DNA of 64,000 nucleotides from Niastella soli (lineage in GTDB: Bacteria; Bacteroidota; Bacteroidia; Chitinophagales; Chitinophagaceae): NCBI RefSeq assembly GCF_017742245.1, contig NZ_JAGHKO010000001.1, positions 2,509,061 through 2,573,060 of the forward strand, read 5' to 3'. Positions 9,515 through 19,575 of this stretch are shown here, one piece after another. The translations under genes were made by a program, and so were the position numbers. Within the stretch, counting starts at the first letter, position 1, and every line of letters starts with the position of its first letter. Below the pieces are notes generated by a model, which had not been told where the DNA came from, ran no database searches, and saw only the letters and a program-made list of their open reading frames with translations.

Positions 9515-9743
9515 AACCGACAAAAGGTATTTGCACAAAATTCCCAACAGGTTGTACTAACGGTGACACTATATACAGATGTATGTAGTGCCATTGAGGT
9601 GCTGACTGTAATCATCTTTTTGTAATTATTTTAAAAGTGTGCAACAGATCATTGAAAAAAGTTGCCTGATAAATAAGAATTGTTATTTCTTAATTACAAA
9701 AAATGTATTCGAACGCACTAATATGACATCGTGTGTAGCTGTT

Positions 9744-9783
9744 GCTATACATGATTGTAAATTATAGCCATTTGTATAGCCAT
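9744..9783. promoter_or_regulatory. Dyad and direct repeats upstream of the first SusC
   Basis: In the 463-bp gap 9515-9977, GCTATACA (9744-9751) is the exact reverse complement of TGTATAGC (9773-9780), and TATAGCCAT occurs twice (9763-9771 and 9775-9783) 12 bp apart. The cluster lies about 200 bp before the SusC start and is a candidate operator. Nothing else recognisable was seen in the gap, and no clear TAnnTTTG element was found. Confidence 0.4.
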
Positions 9784-9977
9784 CGTGTCATTCAGTCAAG
9801 ATGAATAACCAAAACACTCTCAGCACTTCACCGGCCCCTTAACTGAACGCGCATTAACACTATCAGGAAGTTACTCAAAATGATCGCTGTCTAAAAAATG
9901 ACGGCTTGATGCTGCCATGTCATTTTGTGATCAACGTTCTCTTGGGAGTTATTTTATCATTATAAAACACATTGCTA

Positions 9978-12900
9978 ATGAGACACGTTCGCTTGCTAAT
10001 TGCATTCATGCTGCTGCATTCAGCGGTATTGGCCCAAAACCGACAAATCTCCGGGGCGGTAAAAGACAAGGCTGGTACTGGAATTCCCTCCGTTTCAATT
10101 AAAGTAAAAGGAAAAGATAATCAAACTGTGACCGACATCAACGGTCTTTTCAGTTTGCAGGTACCAGCAGGTAATATTCAATTAGTAGCCAGTTCAGTTG
10201 GCTTTAAGGAAACTACGATGGACGTACCGGCTGGTCAAAGCGTTGTTTCTATCTCTATGCAGGAAGCGGGAGAAGAGCTGGGGGAAGTGGTAGTGACTGC
10301 CCTGGGCATTTCAAAGCAATCCAGAAAGGTAGGATATGCGGTGTCAACTGTTCCGGGCGAACAGTTAACCCAGGCCAGGGAAAACAATGTAGCCGCTTCA
10401 CTAAGCGGCCGGGTAGCTGGTTTAAAAGTATCGGGCACAAATGGTGGACCTGGTGGAACTGTAAAACTTTTATTGCGTGGGTTGCCAAGTATGAATAATC
10501 CCGGCTCGCCCTTGTTTGTTATTAATGGCGTGCCTATGGATAATACACAAAGAGGTTCTACCAGTCAGTGGGGTGGTTCCGATAATGGCGATGGTATTGG
10601 TAACATTAACCCCGATGATATTGAGACCATGACGGTGTTAAAGGGCCAGGCGGCCTCTGCCCTTTATGGTTCAAGAGCTTCCAATGGGGTGATCCTTATT
10701 ACCACCAAATCTGGCAAAAAAGGTGATTTTTCGGTTGATTATAATTTGAATGTGATGTGGGATGATGCCATCGACAACACCGAATATCAGTATGAATACG
10801 GGCAGGGTGTTAATGGCCTTAAACCCGCTACGCCTGCTGCTGCACAGGCATCGGGCCGGTTAAGCTGGGGCGCCAAACTCGATGGATCGCAGGTTATTCA
10901 ATTCGATGGCAAAACGTATCCTTATTCAGCACAAAAAGACAATATCAAAAACTTTTACCGCACAGGTTCTTCTGTTACCAACACGATTGCGGTCTCAAGA
11001 GGTGGGGAAAATGGTTCCTTCCGGTTGTCTTTATCGAACCTGAATAATTCCTCTATTGTAAGGAACAGTGGAATTGAAAGAAAGACCGCAAACCTGAATG
11101 TTGATCAGAATATTACAGATAAACTCTCCATTAAATTGATAGGCACTTATATTGATGAACAATCAACAAACAGGCCGCAGTTGAGCGATGGCGCCATGAA
11201 TGCCAACAATGGTGTATTCCTTGCGACCAATATTGATGAGAATATTCTGGCGCCGGGTTACGACCCGGTCACTGGTTATGAGACCCAGTTCAGTGATGAT
11301 GAATTTGTGACCAATCCCTGGTTTGTTGTAAACCAGTATATCAATAACCTGGGCCGTAAACGGTTCATCACTTCTGTAGCTGCGAAATACCAGTTCACAA
11401 AAGGGTTGTATGCCCAGGCCAGGCTTGGTTATGACATAACCCACGACCGGTTATATAAAGTGGAACCGTGGGGAACGGCCTATACCACCAAACGGGCAGG
11501 TAGCCTGCAGGACCTGGCATCAACAGAACGCTTTGAATTGAATGTGGATGGATTGATTGGCTATACACATAAATTAACAGAGGATATCAATCTGGATGCT
11601 GCCATTGGCGCCAACCTGCGTAAGAATCAGGAAGAAAAAATAAAAATAGGCGGTGGTCCGTTCATTCTACCTTATCAATATAGCTGGAATAATGTAGAAA
11701 ATTTTAACCGCGATTACAGTTTTTATAAGACTGAAGTTCATTCAGCCTATTATACTCTCGATCTTGCGTATAAAAACTTCTTAACGGTAGGAACAACGGG
11801 TCGTTACGATAACTATTCCACCCTGCCTACCAATAACAACAATATCTTCGTTCCCTCAGTTTCTGCGAGTTTTGTCTTTTCTGAATTATTCAATATCAAG
11901 AGTCTTGATTTTGGTAAATTAAGAGCTTCTTATGCGGTAACAAGTAATGAGTTAGCAACGGCCTATCAGACCCAGATGTATTATTCGCTGGGTAACAATT
12001 ACAATGGCGTACCCATTGGTCAGTTCAGTACTACGCTGCCAAGTGGTTTATTAAAGCCGTTTACCGTTGCTGAATTTGAAGTGGGGACCGAATTGCGGTT
12101 CTTTAAAAGCAGATTGAATCTGGATGTGGCCTGGTTTACCAAAAAAACCAGGGACGAGATCATGAACGCCACCTATAGCATTTCAACCGGCTATACCGCA
12201 GGTTACATTGCCAATGGCCAAACCGAGAATAAAGGATTGGAAGTACAGGTAATTGGTACACCCATTAAAACCAATGACTTCAACTGGACCATTACATTCA
12301 ACCTCACTTCTGTTCATAACAAAGTGCTTAAAACAGATGAAGCCGGCAACCCCGTAAACCTGGGACAGGCCCGCGGTACTTTAGGCAATGCGGTAACAGC
12401 CTATGTAAAGGGATATGCCGGTCCGCAGATATTGGCATATGATTATAAGCGCGATTCAAAAGGGGAAATTGTGGTAGATGGATCAGGTTACCCATTACGT
12501 CGCGATACGCTGTTAGCTTATGGCAGTGCTTTGCCAACTTTATATGGTGGATTGAACAATGAGCTTACTTATAAAGGTATTGTTCTTTCATTCCTTATCG
12601 ATTATAATTATGGGAATCATATAATCAGCGCCACCAGTTATTATTCAATTTATCGCGGGTTGAACAAAATGACCCTTGAAGGGCGCAGCGATGGAATTAC
12701 CAAAGGTGTAACAGAAGCAGGTGGTACCAATACCGTAAAAGCAGATGCCCAGGGTTACTGGCAGGCAGTAGCACAGCGCATAACCAATACCAGCGTACTG
12801 GACGGTGATTTCATAAAATTGCGTCAGGTAACATTGGGGTATAACATTCCGGCAGATATCGTTAGCAAATCGGTGATCTTCAGATCGGCAACCATCTCCC

Positions 12901-13058
12901 TGGTGGGCCGCAACCTGTGGACCATCATGAAGCACAGCGATAACATAGATCCGGAATCAAGCTTCGGGTCTACCATTAACTTCCTTGGTATTGAAGGTAC
13001 CAGTTTGCCTTCTACCCGCACCTATGGTGTTAACCTGAATTTGAAATTTAAAAAGTAA
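9978..13058 (+). CDS. SusC-like TonB-dependent outer-membrane transporter (first pair)
   Basis: A 1026-residue SusC/RagA family protein; the ATG at 9978 is chosen over the TTG at 9972. The signal peptide ends near LAQ (residue 20). Residues about 22-95 form the carboxypeptidase-regulatory-like domain, followed by a TonB-linked plug (EVVVTALGISKQSRK, LLLRGLPSMNN, VLKGQAASALYGSRASNGV) and a 22-stranded barrel ending in NLNLKFKK. It imports oligosaccharides with the SusD lid lipoprotein encoded 12 bp downstream. The N-terminus has no extra domain that would point to an ECF-sigma/anti-sigma circuit, and no such genes are adjacent. It heads a cluster containing a CRTAC1-like protein and a haloperoxidase-like protein rather than standard glycosidases, so its ligand is unclear. 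Confidence 0.95.
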   Translation: MRHVRLLIAFMLLHSAVLAQNRQISGAVKDKAGTGIPSVSIKVKGKDNQTVTDINGLFSLQVPAGNIQLVASSVGFKETTMDVPAGQSVVSISMQEAGEELGEVVVTALGISKQSRKVGYAVSTVPGEQLTQARENNVAASLSGRVAGLKVSGTNGGPGGTVKLLLRGLPSMNNPGSPLFVINGVPMDNTQRGSTSQWGGSDNGDGIGNINPDDIETMTVLKGQAASALYGSRASNGVILITTKSGKKGDFSVDYNLNVMWDDAIDNTEYQYEYGQGVNGLKPATPAAAQASGRLSWGAKLDGSQVIQFDGKTYPYSAQKDNIKNFYRTGSSVTNTIAVSRGGENGSFRLSLSNLNNSSIVRNSGIERKTANLNVDQNITDKLSIKLIGTYIDEQSTNRPQLSDGAMNANNGVFLATNIDENILAPGYDPVTGYETQFSDDEFVTNPWFVVNQYINNLGRKRFITSVAAKYQFTKGLYAQARLGYDITHDRLYKVEPWGTAYTTKRAGSLQDLASTERFELNVDGLIGYTHKLTEDINLDAAIGANLRKNQEEKIKIGGGPFILPYQYSWNNVENFNRDYSFYKTEVHSAYYTLDLAYKNFLTVGTTGRYDNYSTLPTNNNNIFVPSVSASFVFSELFNIKSLDFGKLRASYAVTSNELATAYQTQMYYSLGNNYNGVPIGQFSTTLPSGLLKPFTVAEFEVGTELRFFKSRLNLDVAWFTKKTRDEIMNATYSISTGYTAGYIANGQTENKGLEVQVIGTPIKTNDFNWTITFNLTSVHNKVLKTDEAGNPVNLGQARGTLGNAVTAYVKGYAGPQILAYDYKRDSKGEIVVDGSGYPLRRDTLLAYGSALPTLYGGLNNELTYKGIVLSFLIDYNYGNHIISATSYYSIYRGLNKMTLEGRSDGITKGVTEAGGTNTVKADAQGYWQAVAQRITNTSVLDGDFIKLRQVTLGYNIPADIVSKSVIFRSATISLVGRNLWTIMKHSDNIDPESSFGSTINFLGIEGTSLPSTRTYGVNLNLKFKK

Positions 13059-13070
13059 AACCGATTAAAG

Positions 13071-14714
13071 ATGAAACGAACACTTCTATATATAAGTTTG
13101 GGGGTAGCCGTACTGGTAACGGGTTGCGACAAAGATTTTGAAGACATAAATACGGATCCAAACAAAACGATACCTCCAAATTTCAACTCCGATTATTTTC
13201 TATCAGGCAGTCAGTACAATTATATAAATGGGATAACGGGGTATAATGGCGCAATACTGTTCCAGAGTGGTTGGGTACAGATCTTTTCCTCCACTTCCTC
13301 AGGCGCTGCCACTTATTACAGCAATATGGATAAATATGTAGCATCGGGTAATACCAATGATTATGCAGGCCGTGGTTTTGATCTGGGTTATAAAGGTGCC
13401 AGGCTGGCGCAGGAGATCATCAAAAACTATGGCCCCGTTCCTGCCACTCCTCCCAAAACCGACAAGACAAATGTGGTGAGTGCTGCTAAAGTAATGAAAG
13501 TATTGTGCATGCAGTACGTTACTGACTTGTACGGTGATGTTCCTTATTCTCAGGCATTCCTGGCACCTGAACCAGACAATGTTACTACACCGGCATACGA
13601 TAAGCAGCAGGATATATATAACTCCATGTTAAGTGAACTTGACACGGCCCTGTTAAATTTTGATACGACAAAACCGAAACCTGTATCCGACCTGTTCCCT
13701 TACGCGGGTGATGTGGCCAAATGGAAAAAGTTTGGTTATTCGTTAATGTTACGGGTGGCCATGCGACTCACAAAAGCAGATCCCGCTACCGCACAAAAGT
13801 ATGCCGAGAAAGCGGCTGCGGGCGGAACCCTGTCTTCCGTTTCGGAAGATGCCTGGATAAAAGGAGATAATCCCGATGGCTACCGTAGTGAAAATTCCAG
13901 GGCATTGATCACCCCGGCCGATTTTTACTCGGTACGTTGGAGTAAAACGTTCATGGATTATTTGAAAGCTAACAATGATCCCAGGGTGACCATAATAGCT
14001 GAAGTACCAGACACGGGATTAGCAAACAATAGCGACATTTTAAGATTAACAGGTAATAATTCTTATGCCATACAATTGGGTCAGCCAAATGGCTGGGACC
14101 TCAATGGCGGCCCCACCGATATCAAAAATTCAACTTCTTATCCTGGTGGGACCGGTAGTGGCGACAATTTTACGCCTATTGGTAAATATAGCCGGCCACG
14201 TGCTGCTATCTATACAAATTTGAACAGTCCGCAATTTGTATTGACGTATGCCGAATCGGAACTCCTGTTGGCCGAAGCAAAAGCAAGAGGCTGGAATGTG
14301 GGGGCTACTACCGCAGCAGCGCATTATGCAAAAGGGCTTTCTGCTGCCTTGCAGGCACTTACTCCTTTTGGCGGCAGTGCGGCGCTCACTCCCACTTTTG
14401 CCGATGCTTATGCTGCGGCCCATCCGTTGGATGTAAGTTCGCTGAACGCTTCCTTAAAGATGATCAATGAACAATACTGGGCAACCACCGGCATTTTATT
14501 GAATTTCGTAGAAGCCTGGAATAACTGGAAAAGATCTGGCTATCCGGTCTTAACTCCCATTGTGTATGTAGGTAATTTTTCAAAAGGACAAATTCCCAGA
14601 AGACAATTGTATCCCACAACAGAATCTACCACCAACCCGGCCAATTATAAAAATGGCGTGGGCAATTTGACTGGCGGGGATGATTGGTTATCGAGGACGT
14701 GGTGGGATAAGTAG
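13071..14714 (+). CDS. SusD/RagB-family surface lipoprotein (SusD-like_2 type)
   Basis: A 547-residue lipoprotein that acts as the hinged lid of the SusC transporter encoded 12 bp upstream. The signal sequence ends in a lipobox VTGCDK with Cys19 as the expected lipidation site, followed by FEDINTDPNKTIPP, which is typical of the SusD-like_2 branch. Helical TPR-like segments include FDLGYKGARLAQEI and VMKVLCMQYVTDLYGDVPYSQAF; FVLTYAESELLLAEAKARGW and a C-terminal RRQLYPTTES are hallmarks of the family. The next gene starts 37 bp downstream, so it is very likely co-transcribed. The family is certain; the bound ligand cannot be read from the sequence. Confidence 0.93.
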   Translation: MKRTLLYISLGVAVLVTGCDKDFEDINTDPNKTIPPNFNSDYFLSGSQYNYINGITGYNGAILFQSGWVQIFSSTSSGAATYYSNMDKYVASGNTNDYAGRGFDLGYKGARLAQEIIKNYGPVPATPPKTDKTNVVSAAKVMKVLCMQYVTDLYGDVPYSQAFLAPEPDNVTTPAYDKQQDIYNSMLSELDTALLNFDTTKPKPVSDLFPYAGDVAKWKKFGYSLMLRVAMRLTKADPATAQKYAEKAAAGGTLSSVSEDAWIKGDNPDGYRSENSRALITPADFYSVRWSKTFMDYLKANNDPRVTIIAEVPDTGLANNSDILRLTGNNSYAIQLGQPNGWDLNGGPTDIKNSTSYPGGTGSGDNFTPIGKYSRPRAAIYTNLNSPQFVLTYAESELLLAEAKARGWNVGATTAAAHYAKGLSAALQALTPFGGSAALTPTFADAYAAAHPLDVSSLNASLKMINEQYWATTGILLNFVEAWNNWKRSGYPVLTPIVYVGNFSKGQIPRRQLYPTTESTTNPANYKNGVGNLTGGDDWLSRTWWDK

Positions 14715-14751
14715 CGGTTGACAAGTGACGTTTCACGATAACCCCTGCCAT

Positions 14752-17700
14752 ATGATTAAAATAGCATACCATACTATACTATTATGCTTTGCTATGCAAA
14801 ACGCCATAGCCCAACCGCCATTGTTTGAACTGCTCTCTCCCAAACAAACCAATATCAAATTCGAGAACCACATCAACGAAACAGAGAACCTGAATGTACT
14901 GGCCTATGAATATTTTTATAATGGTGGCGGTGTGGCCGTTGGGGATATCGATAACGATGGGCTGGAAGATCTTTTTCTGGTATCGAATATGGGTGAGAGC
15001 AAACTTTTTAAGAATACCGGCCACCTGCGTTTTAAAGATATTACCAAAGAAGCAGGAACGGAATTGGCAGGCAGGGCCGGTGGCTGGAAGACAGGTGTTA
15101 CCATGGCCGATGTAAATGGCGATGGCTGGCTGGATATCTATGTCTGTTATTCCGGCAAAGTATCCGACGACGCCCGCAGGAACCAACTATTCATTAACCA
15201 GAGCAATGGAACATTTAAAGAAGAAGCGGCTGCCTATGGCATAGGCGATAAAAGCTATAGCACACAGGCCGCCTTTTTTGATTATGACAATGATGGCGAT
15301 CTTGATCTGTTCCTGCTGAACCATAGCGTAAAAAAGATCGATAACATGGAGCTGGCGCGTTATCGCGATGAAGTAGATGAGTTAGCCGGAAATAAACTGT
15401 ATGAAAACATCCACAACCATTTTGTAGATGTATCCAAAAAAGCAGGTATCAGGCAAAACCCGTTAACGTTTGGGTTAGGCATTGCCATTGCCGATATCAA
15501 TAAGGATGGCTGGCAGGATGTGTATGTGACCAACGATTACAACGAACCCGATTACATGTACATAAATAATGGTAATGGTACCTTTACCAATAAAGCCGAT
15601 GTAAGTTTGCGCTATCTGTCGCAATTCTCCATGGGCGTTGATATTGCAGATCTTAACAACGATGCTCTGCCCGACATCATTACGCTGGATATGTTGCCCG
15701 AAGACAACCGAAGGCAGAAATTATTACAGTTACAGGAAAACTATGAATCCTTTGCTCTGATGGTGAACCAGGGGTTAAATCCGCAGTATATGCGTAATAT
15801 GCTGCAGCTGAATAATGGCGTAATTGCTTCTTCCCCCCATGAAATTTCCTTCTCCGAGATCGGTCAACTGGCCGGGGTATCAAACACCGACTGGAGTTGG
15901 TGCCCTCTGCTGGCGGATTATGACAACGATGGTTTCAAAGACCTGTTCATTACCAACGGATATTTTCGCGACTATACCAATAAAGACTTTTTACGTTACT
16001 GGGGCGATTACAAAGTGAAAAAAGCAGTAGACCGGGAACCCGTATTGCTGATGGACCTTATTCGCGCTATGCCCTCCACCTCAATTGTAAATTATATTTT
16101 CAGGAATAACCATAATTGTACATTTTCTAATCAGCAGAAGCTTTGGGGAATGGATAAGCCGGCCGTGTCGTCTGGAGCGGTATATGCAGACCTGGATAAC
16201 GATGGTGATCTTGATTTGGTGGTCAACAACATTAATGAGAATACGTTTGTGTACAGGAATACTGCACGAGAACATTCGAAGGCCGGCTATCTTTCCCTTG
16301 TACTGCATTACAAAAAGCCAAACTGGTTTGCCATTGGTACTAAAGTTTACGTTTATGATCGCCATGGCATACAATACGAAGAGCTGAATCCCGCGCGTGG
16401 TTATTTGTCATGCGTTACCACCCGGCTGCATTTCGGTCTCGATAGTACCAACATCATTGACTCTATAAAGATCGTTTGGCCCGACCATGCAACGCAGGTA
16501 CTTACCAACGTAACAGCCAATCAACAATTGACCATCAATTACGAACAACCCAAGCCTGTTATAGAGGAGGATCCCGTGTATGCCGGAAAGACCATTTTTA
16601 CGCCTACGGATAAATTATTTACCTATACGCACACGGACGCAAGCGAAAATGATTTCAAACGCCAGTTGCTGATGTTGTTCATGTATTCAAAATGCGGTCC
16701 GGTAATGGCAAAAGGTGATATAAATAGAGATGGGCTGGAAGACCTGTTTGTAAGTGGCGATAAAAACAAACCCGGCAAGATCTATGTGCAAAATGCCAGG
16801 GGCTCGTTTTATGAAGCACCAGATTGTTATATCGGGGATGAAAACGCTTCCACTATTTCGGCAGCGGCATTTGTTGATGTAAATGGTGATGGTTCTTCTG
16901 ATCTGTATATCGCCAAAGGGGGGTATGCCTTGTATGAACCCGGCTCCCCGGCGCTGCAGGATGAATTGTATATAAACGACGGTCGCGGTCAGTTCAAAAA
17001 GGCGGCTGGGACCCTGCCTGATGTATCGGCTTGTAGTAAATCATGTGTTCGACCCTGTGACTTTGATGGCGATGGCGATATGGACCTGTTTGTTGGCGGT
17101 CGCATTATTCCGGGCCGTTACCCGGTAGCGCCCACGTCTTTTCTTTTAGTAAATGATGGTAGGGGGCATTTTACAGCAGCCACAATACCTTTCTCGAATA
17201 TAGGAATGGTCACCGATGCACAATGGGTAGATCTGGATAAGGACGGCCGGAAAGACCTTGTATTATGTGGCGAGTTTATGCCTGTAACCGTGTTTATGAA
17301 TACCCCCACAGGGTTTGTTGATAAAACCAGTATTTATTTTGATAAACCAACCAACGGCTTTTGGTTCACCTTGCAGATCGCCGATCTTGACCAGGATGGT
17401 TACGACGATATCATTGCCGGTAATCTGGGGTTGAACCACTGTATACACGTATCGGAAAAAGAACCTGGTGAATTGTATTATGCCGACTTCGATGGCAATG
17501 GGTCCATTGATCCCTTTTTTAATTTTTATATTCAGGGACAAAGTTATCCATTTGTAAGCCGGGATGAACTGAATGAGCAGATCTATCCCATGCGGAAAAA
17601 ATTCACTTCTTATGCGGCCTATTCAACAGTTACCATCAACGATATATTTACAAAAGAAGAACTGGAAAGGGCCGGCCGCTTACGGGTAACAGAAACGCGT

Positions 17701-18057
17701 ACAATGGCTTTCCTCAACAGAAATAAGAAATTGGTGCCGGTTGAATTGCCCATGCAGACCCAGTTTTCTGTGGTGACCTGTATAATAGCAGACGATTTTA
17801 ATGGTGATGGTAAAAAAGACCTGTTACTGCTGGGCAATCATTCCGATAACCGTTTAAAGATCGGATGCATTGATGCCAGTTACGGTTGTCTGCTCACCGG
17901 TGATGGCAAAGGAAATTTCACGTACATAAACCAAACTCAATCGGGGCTGGATATTAAAGGCGATGTAAAGGCAGCAATGGAATTAAAAACCAGGGACACC
18001 AAATACATCCTTGCAGGCGTCTGTAACAACGCTATGCAATTTTATAAAGTACAGTAA
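14752..18057 (+). CDS. FG-GAP/VCBS repeat protein with ASPIC/UnbV domain (CRTAC1-like)
   Basis: The ATG at 14752 precedes a signal peptide (YHTILLCFAMQNAIAQ) and is preferred to the GTG at 14725; length 1101 residues. FG-GAP/VCBS blades with calcium-binding DxDxDG motifs recur along the chain (GDIDNDGLEDLF, ADVNGDGWLDIY, DYDNDGDLDLF, ADINKDGWQDVY, DFDGDGDMDLF, ADFDGNGSIDPFF), giving integrin-alpha-like propellers in two halves. Between the halves, about residues 520-610, is an ASPIC/UnbV domain (WFAIGTKVYVY, ARGYLSCVTTRLHFGL). Such proteins are secreted and of unknown biochemical role. The gene lies between SusD (37 bp upstream) and the haloperoxidase-like gene (1 bp downstream), which strongly suggests co-expression and a role at the cell surface with the SusCD pair. 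Confidence 0.9.
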   Translation: MIKIAYHTILLCFAMQNAIAQPPLFELLSPKQTNIKFENHINETENLNVLAYEYFYNGGGVAVGDIDNDGLEDLFLVSNMGESKLFKNTGHLRFKDITKEAGTELAGRAGGWKTGVTMADVNGDGWLDIYVCYSGKVSDDARRNQLFINQSNGTFKEEAAAYGIGDKSYSTQAAFFDYDNDGDLDLFLLNHSVKKIDNMELARYRDEVDELAGNKLYENIHNHFVDVSKKAGIRQNPLTFGLGIAIADINKDGWQDVYVTNDYNEPDYMYINNGNGTFTNKADVSLRYLSQFSMGVDIADLNNDALPDIITLDMLPEDNRRQKLLQLQENYESFALMVNQGLNPQYMRNMLQLNNGVIASSPHEISFSEIGQLAGVSNTDWSWCPLLADYDNDGFKDLFITNGYFRDYTNKDFLRYWGDYKVKKAVDREPVLLMDLIRAMPSTSIVNYIFRNNHNCTFSNQQKLWGMDKPAVSSGAVYADLDNDGDLDLVVNNINENTFVYRNTAREHSKAGYLSLVLHYKKPNWFAIGTKVYVYDRHGIQYEELNPARGYLSCVTTRLHFGLDSTNIIDSIKIVWPDHATQVLTNVTANQQLTINYEQPKPVIEEDPVYAGKTIFTPTDKLFTYTHTDASENDFKRQLLMLFMYSKCGPVMAKGDINRDGLEDLFVSGDKNKPGKIYVQNARGSFYEAPDCYIGDENASTISAAAFVDVNGDGSSDLYIAKGGYALYEPGSPALQDELYINDGRGQFKKAAGTLPDVSACSKSCVRPCDFDGDGDMDLFVGGRIIPGRYPVAPTSFLLVNDGRGHFTAATIPFSNIGMVTDAQWVDLDKDGRKDLVLCGEFMPVTVFMNTPTGFVDKTSIYFDKPTNGFWFTLQIADLDQDGYDDIIAGNLGLNHCIHVSEKEPGELYYADFDGNGSIDPFFNFYIQGQSYPFVSRDELNEQIYPMRKKFTSYAAYSTVTINDIFTKEELERAGRLRVTETRTMAFLNRNKKLVPVELPMQTQFSVVTCIIADDFNGDGKKDLLLLGNHSDNRLKIGCIDASYGCLLTGDGKGNFTYINQTQSGLDIKGDVKAAMELKTRDTKYILAGVCNNAMQFYKVQ

Positions 18058-18058
18058 C

Positions 18059-19444
18059 ATGCCCATAAACAACCTTCATAAATCAACCACCGGTATTTGT
18101 ACTTTTTTTGTGTTCTTTTTGTTTCATCACGCAGCCATGTGTCAAGCCATGGCTGTTAAAACAAAAGGTATACAAAAGGAAGAGATGTCGCTTACCAGAT
18201 ATTTACAGCCTGCGGTATTCTCCCTGTCAAAAGTAATGATGCATGATGTGGTGAACCCACCAGCGGCAGCGCGGTATTATGCTTATTGTATGCTGGGGGC
18301 ATATGAGATCATTTCCCGTAACGATCCCACAGTAATACCACTGAGCAATTTTATAAAGCAATACAGCAGCCCCGGCATAACCACGTTACAAAAACAATAC
18401 GACCCTCGTATTGCAGCCATTTATTGTATTATGGAAACCGGCCGGTTAATGTTGCCTTCGGGTTACCAGCTGCAGGATGATGAAGAACGATTCATTGCTG
18501 ATCAAAAAAGATCAAAACTATCTAACGCCCTCCTTAATAGTTCTATTGCAGTGGGTAGTTACATGGCTGCGTATATAGCAACATATGCCAAAGCCGACCG
18601 GTATGGGAAACTAAGTGCTCAATTACGTTATACCCCGGTAAAAGGCGATGCATATTGGTATCCGACACCACCAGCCTATATGGAAGCGGTAGAGCCAAAC
18701 TGGAAAACAGTGCGCCCGTTGTTAATAGATTCCTGTAACCAGTTTGTGCCATTGCCGCCAGTAACCTTCAGTAAAGACAGTACCAGTGATTTTTACCGGT
18801 TGGCAAAAGAAGTATATGATGTTTCTGTAAAGCCTACTCCCGAGCAGTTAAACATTGCTTCCTTCTGGGATTGCAATCCCTTTGTAGTAGCAACCTCAGG
18901 ACATATGTCAATCGGGTTTAAAAAGATCAGTCCGGGTGGGCATTGGATGAACATCGCCGCCATTGCGGCGCAAAAAGCGAATTTAAATTTTGCCGAGACT
19001 ATTACCGTACAAATGCTGACAGGTATTACGATTATGGATGCGTTTATCAGTTGCTGGGATGAAAAATACCGCTCGAACCGTATCCGCCCGGAAACCTACA
19101 TCAACCGTTATATCAACATAAAGTGGCAGCCATTGTTGCAAACGCCACCCTTTCCGGAATATACCAGCGGGCACAGCGTGGTGTCAACTGCTGCTGCAGA
19201 AGTGCTTACCTATTTATTAGGGGAACAATTGTCCTTCACCGATAATTCAGAGGAGCTATTCGAAATTCCTGCCCGTACTTTTAATTCCTTCAAACAGGCC
19301 GCCGCCGAAGCTGCCATTTCACGGTTGTATGGTGGCATTCATTACCGTGATGCCATTGAAAACGGACAACAGCAGGGAAAACAAATTGCTCAGTTTATCG
19401 TAAACAAACTAAGATCGGTTGGTATTCAACCATTGAAACCATGA
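18059..19444 (+). CDS. Vanadium-dependent haloperoxidase/PAP2-family exported protein
   Basis: The ATG at 18059 starts one base after the stop of the previous gene; the TTG at 18011 would overlap it. The product has 461 residues with a signal peptide (ICTFFVFFLFHHAAMCQ). All vanadate/phosphate-pocket residues of the haloperoxidase-PAP2 superfamily are present with family spacing: Lys336 and Arg343 (EKYRSNRIRP), Ser370-Gly371-His372 (TSGHS), Arg422 and His428 (SRLYGGIHYRD). The K-to-R distance of 7 and R-to-H distance of 6 match the Curvularia-type enzyme. It may oxidise halides with peroxide or may be an acid phosphatase; the sequence alone cannot separate these. It is the last gene of the SusC-SusD-CRTAC1 cluster. 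Confidence 0.9.
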   Translation: MPINNLHKSTTGICTFFVFFLFHHAAMCQAMAVKTKGIQKEEMSLTRYLQPAVFSLSKVMMHDVVNPPAAARYYAYCMLGAYEIISRNDPTVIPLSNFIKQYSSPGITTLQKQYDPRIAAIYCIMETGRLMLPSGYQLQDDEERFIADQKRSKLSNALLNSSIAVGSYMAAYIATYAKADRYGKLSAQLRYTPVKGDAYWYPTPPAYMEAVEPNWKTVRPLLIDSCNQFVPLPPVTFSKDSTSDFYRLAKEVYDVSVKPTPEQLNIASFWDCNPFVVATSGHMSIGFKKISPGGHWMNIAAIAAQKANLNFAETITVQMLTGITIMDAFISCWDEKYRSNRIRPETYINRYINIKWQPLLQTPPFPEYTSGHSVVSTAAAEVLTYLLGEQLSFTDNSEELFEIPARTFNSFKQAAAEAAISRLYGGIHYRDAIENGQQQGKQIAQFIVNKLRSVGIQPLKP

Positions 19445-19458
19445 TAGGGCCTCGATGA

Positions 19459-19526
19459 TACCTCATTGGTACCTCATTGGTACCTCGGATTCCGAGGACA
19501 CATCGAGGACCCAAAGAGGAGGGTCC
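19459..19526. repeat. 11-bp tandem repeat and hairpins after the haloperoxidase gene
   Basis: TACCTCATTGG occurs twice in tandem (19459-19469, 19470-19480) and a third partial copy TACCTCGG follows. CCTCGG (19483-19488) pairs with CCGAGG (19492-19497) over a 3-base loop, and GGACCC (19507-19512) with GGGTCC (19521-19526) over 8 bases. No T tract follows either hairpin; they may still end or stabilise the upstream transcript. Confidence 0.5.
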
Positions 19527-19575
19527 GAGGAGGCAAAGAGAAGGAAATAAAATTCATCACCCATTTTCGACCATT

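Noticed and set aside
9590-9640. Promoter for the first SusC in the T-rich stretch near 9615
   Set aside because: No proper TAnnTTTG with a TTG at normal spacing; T-rich words alone are not enough.
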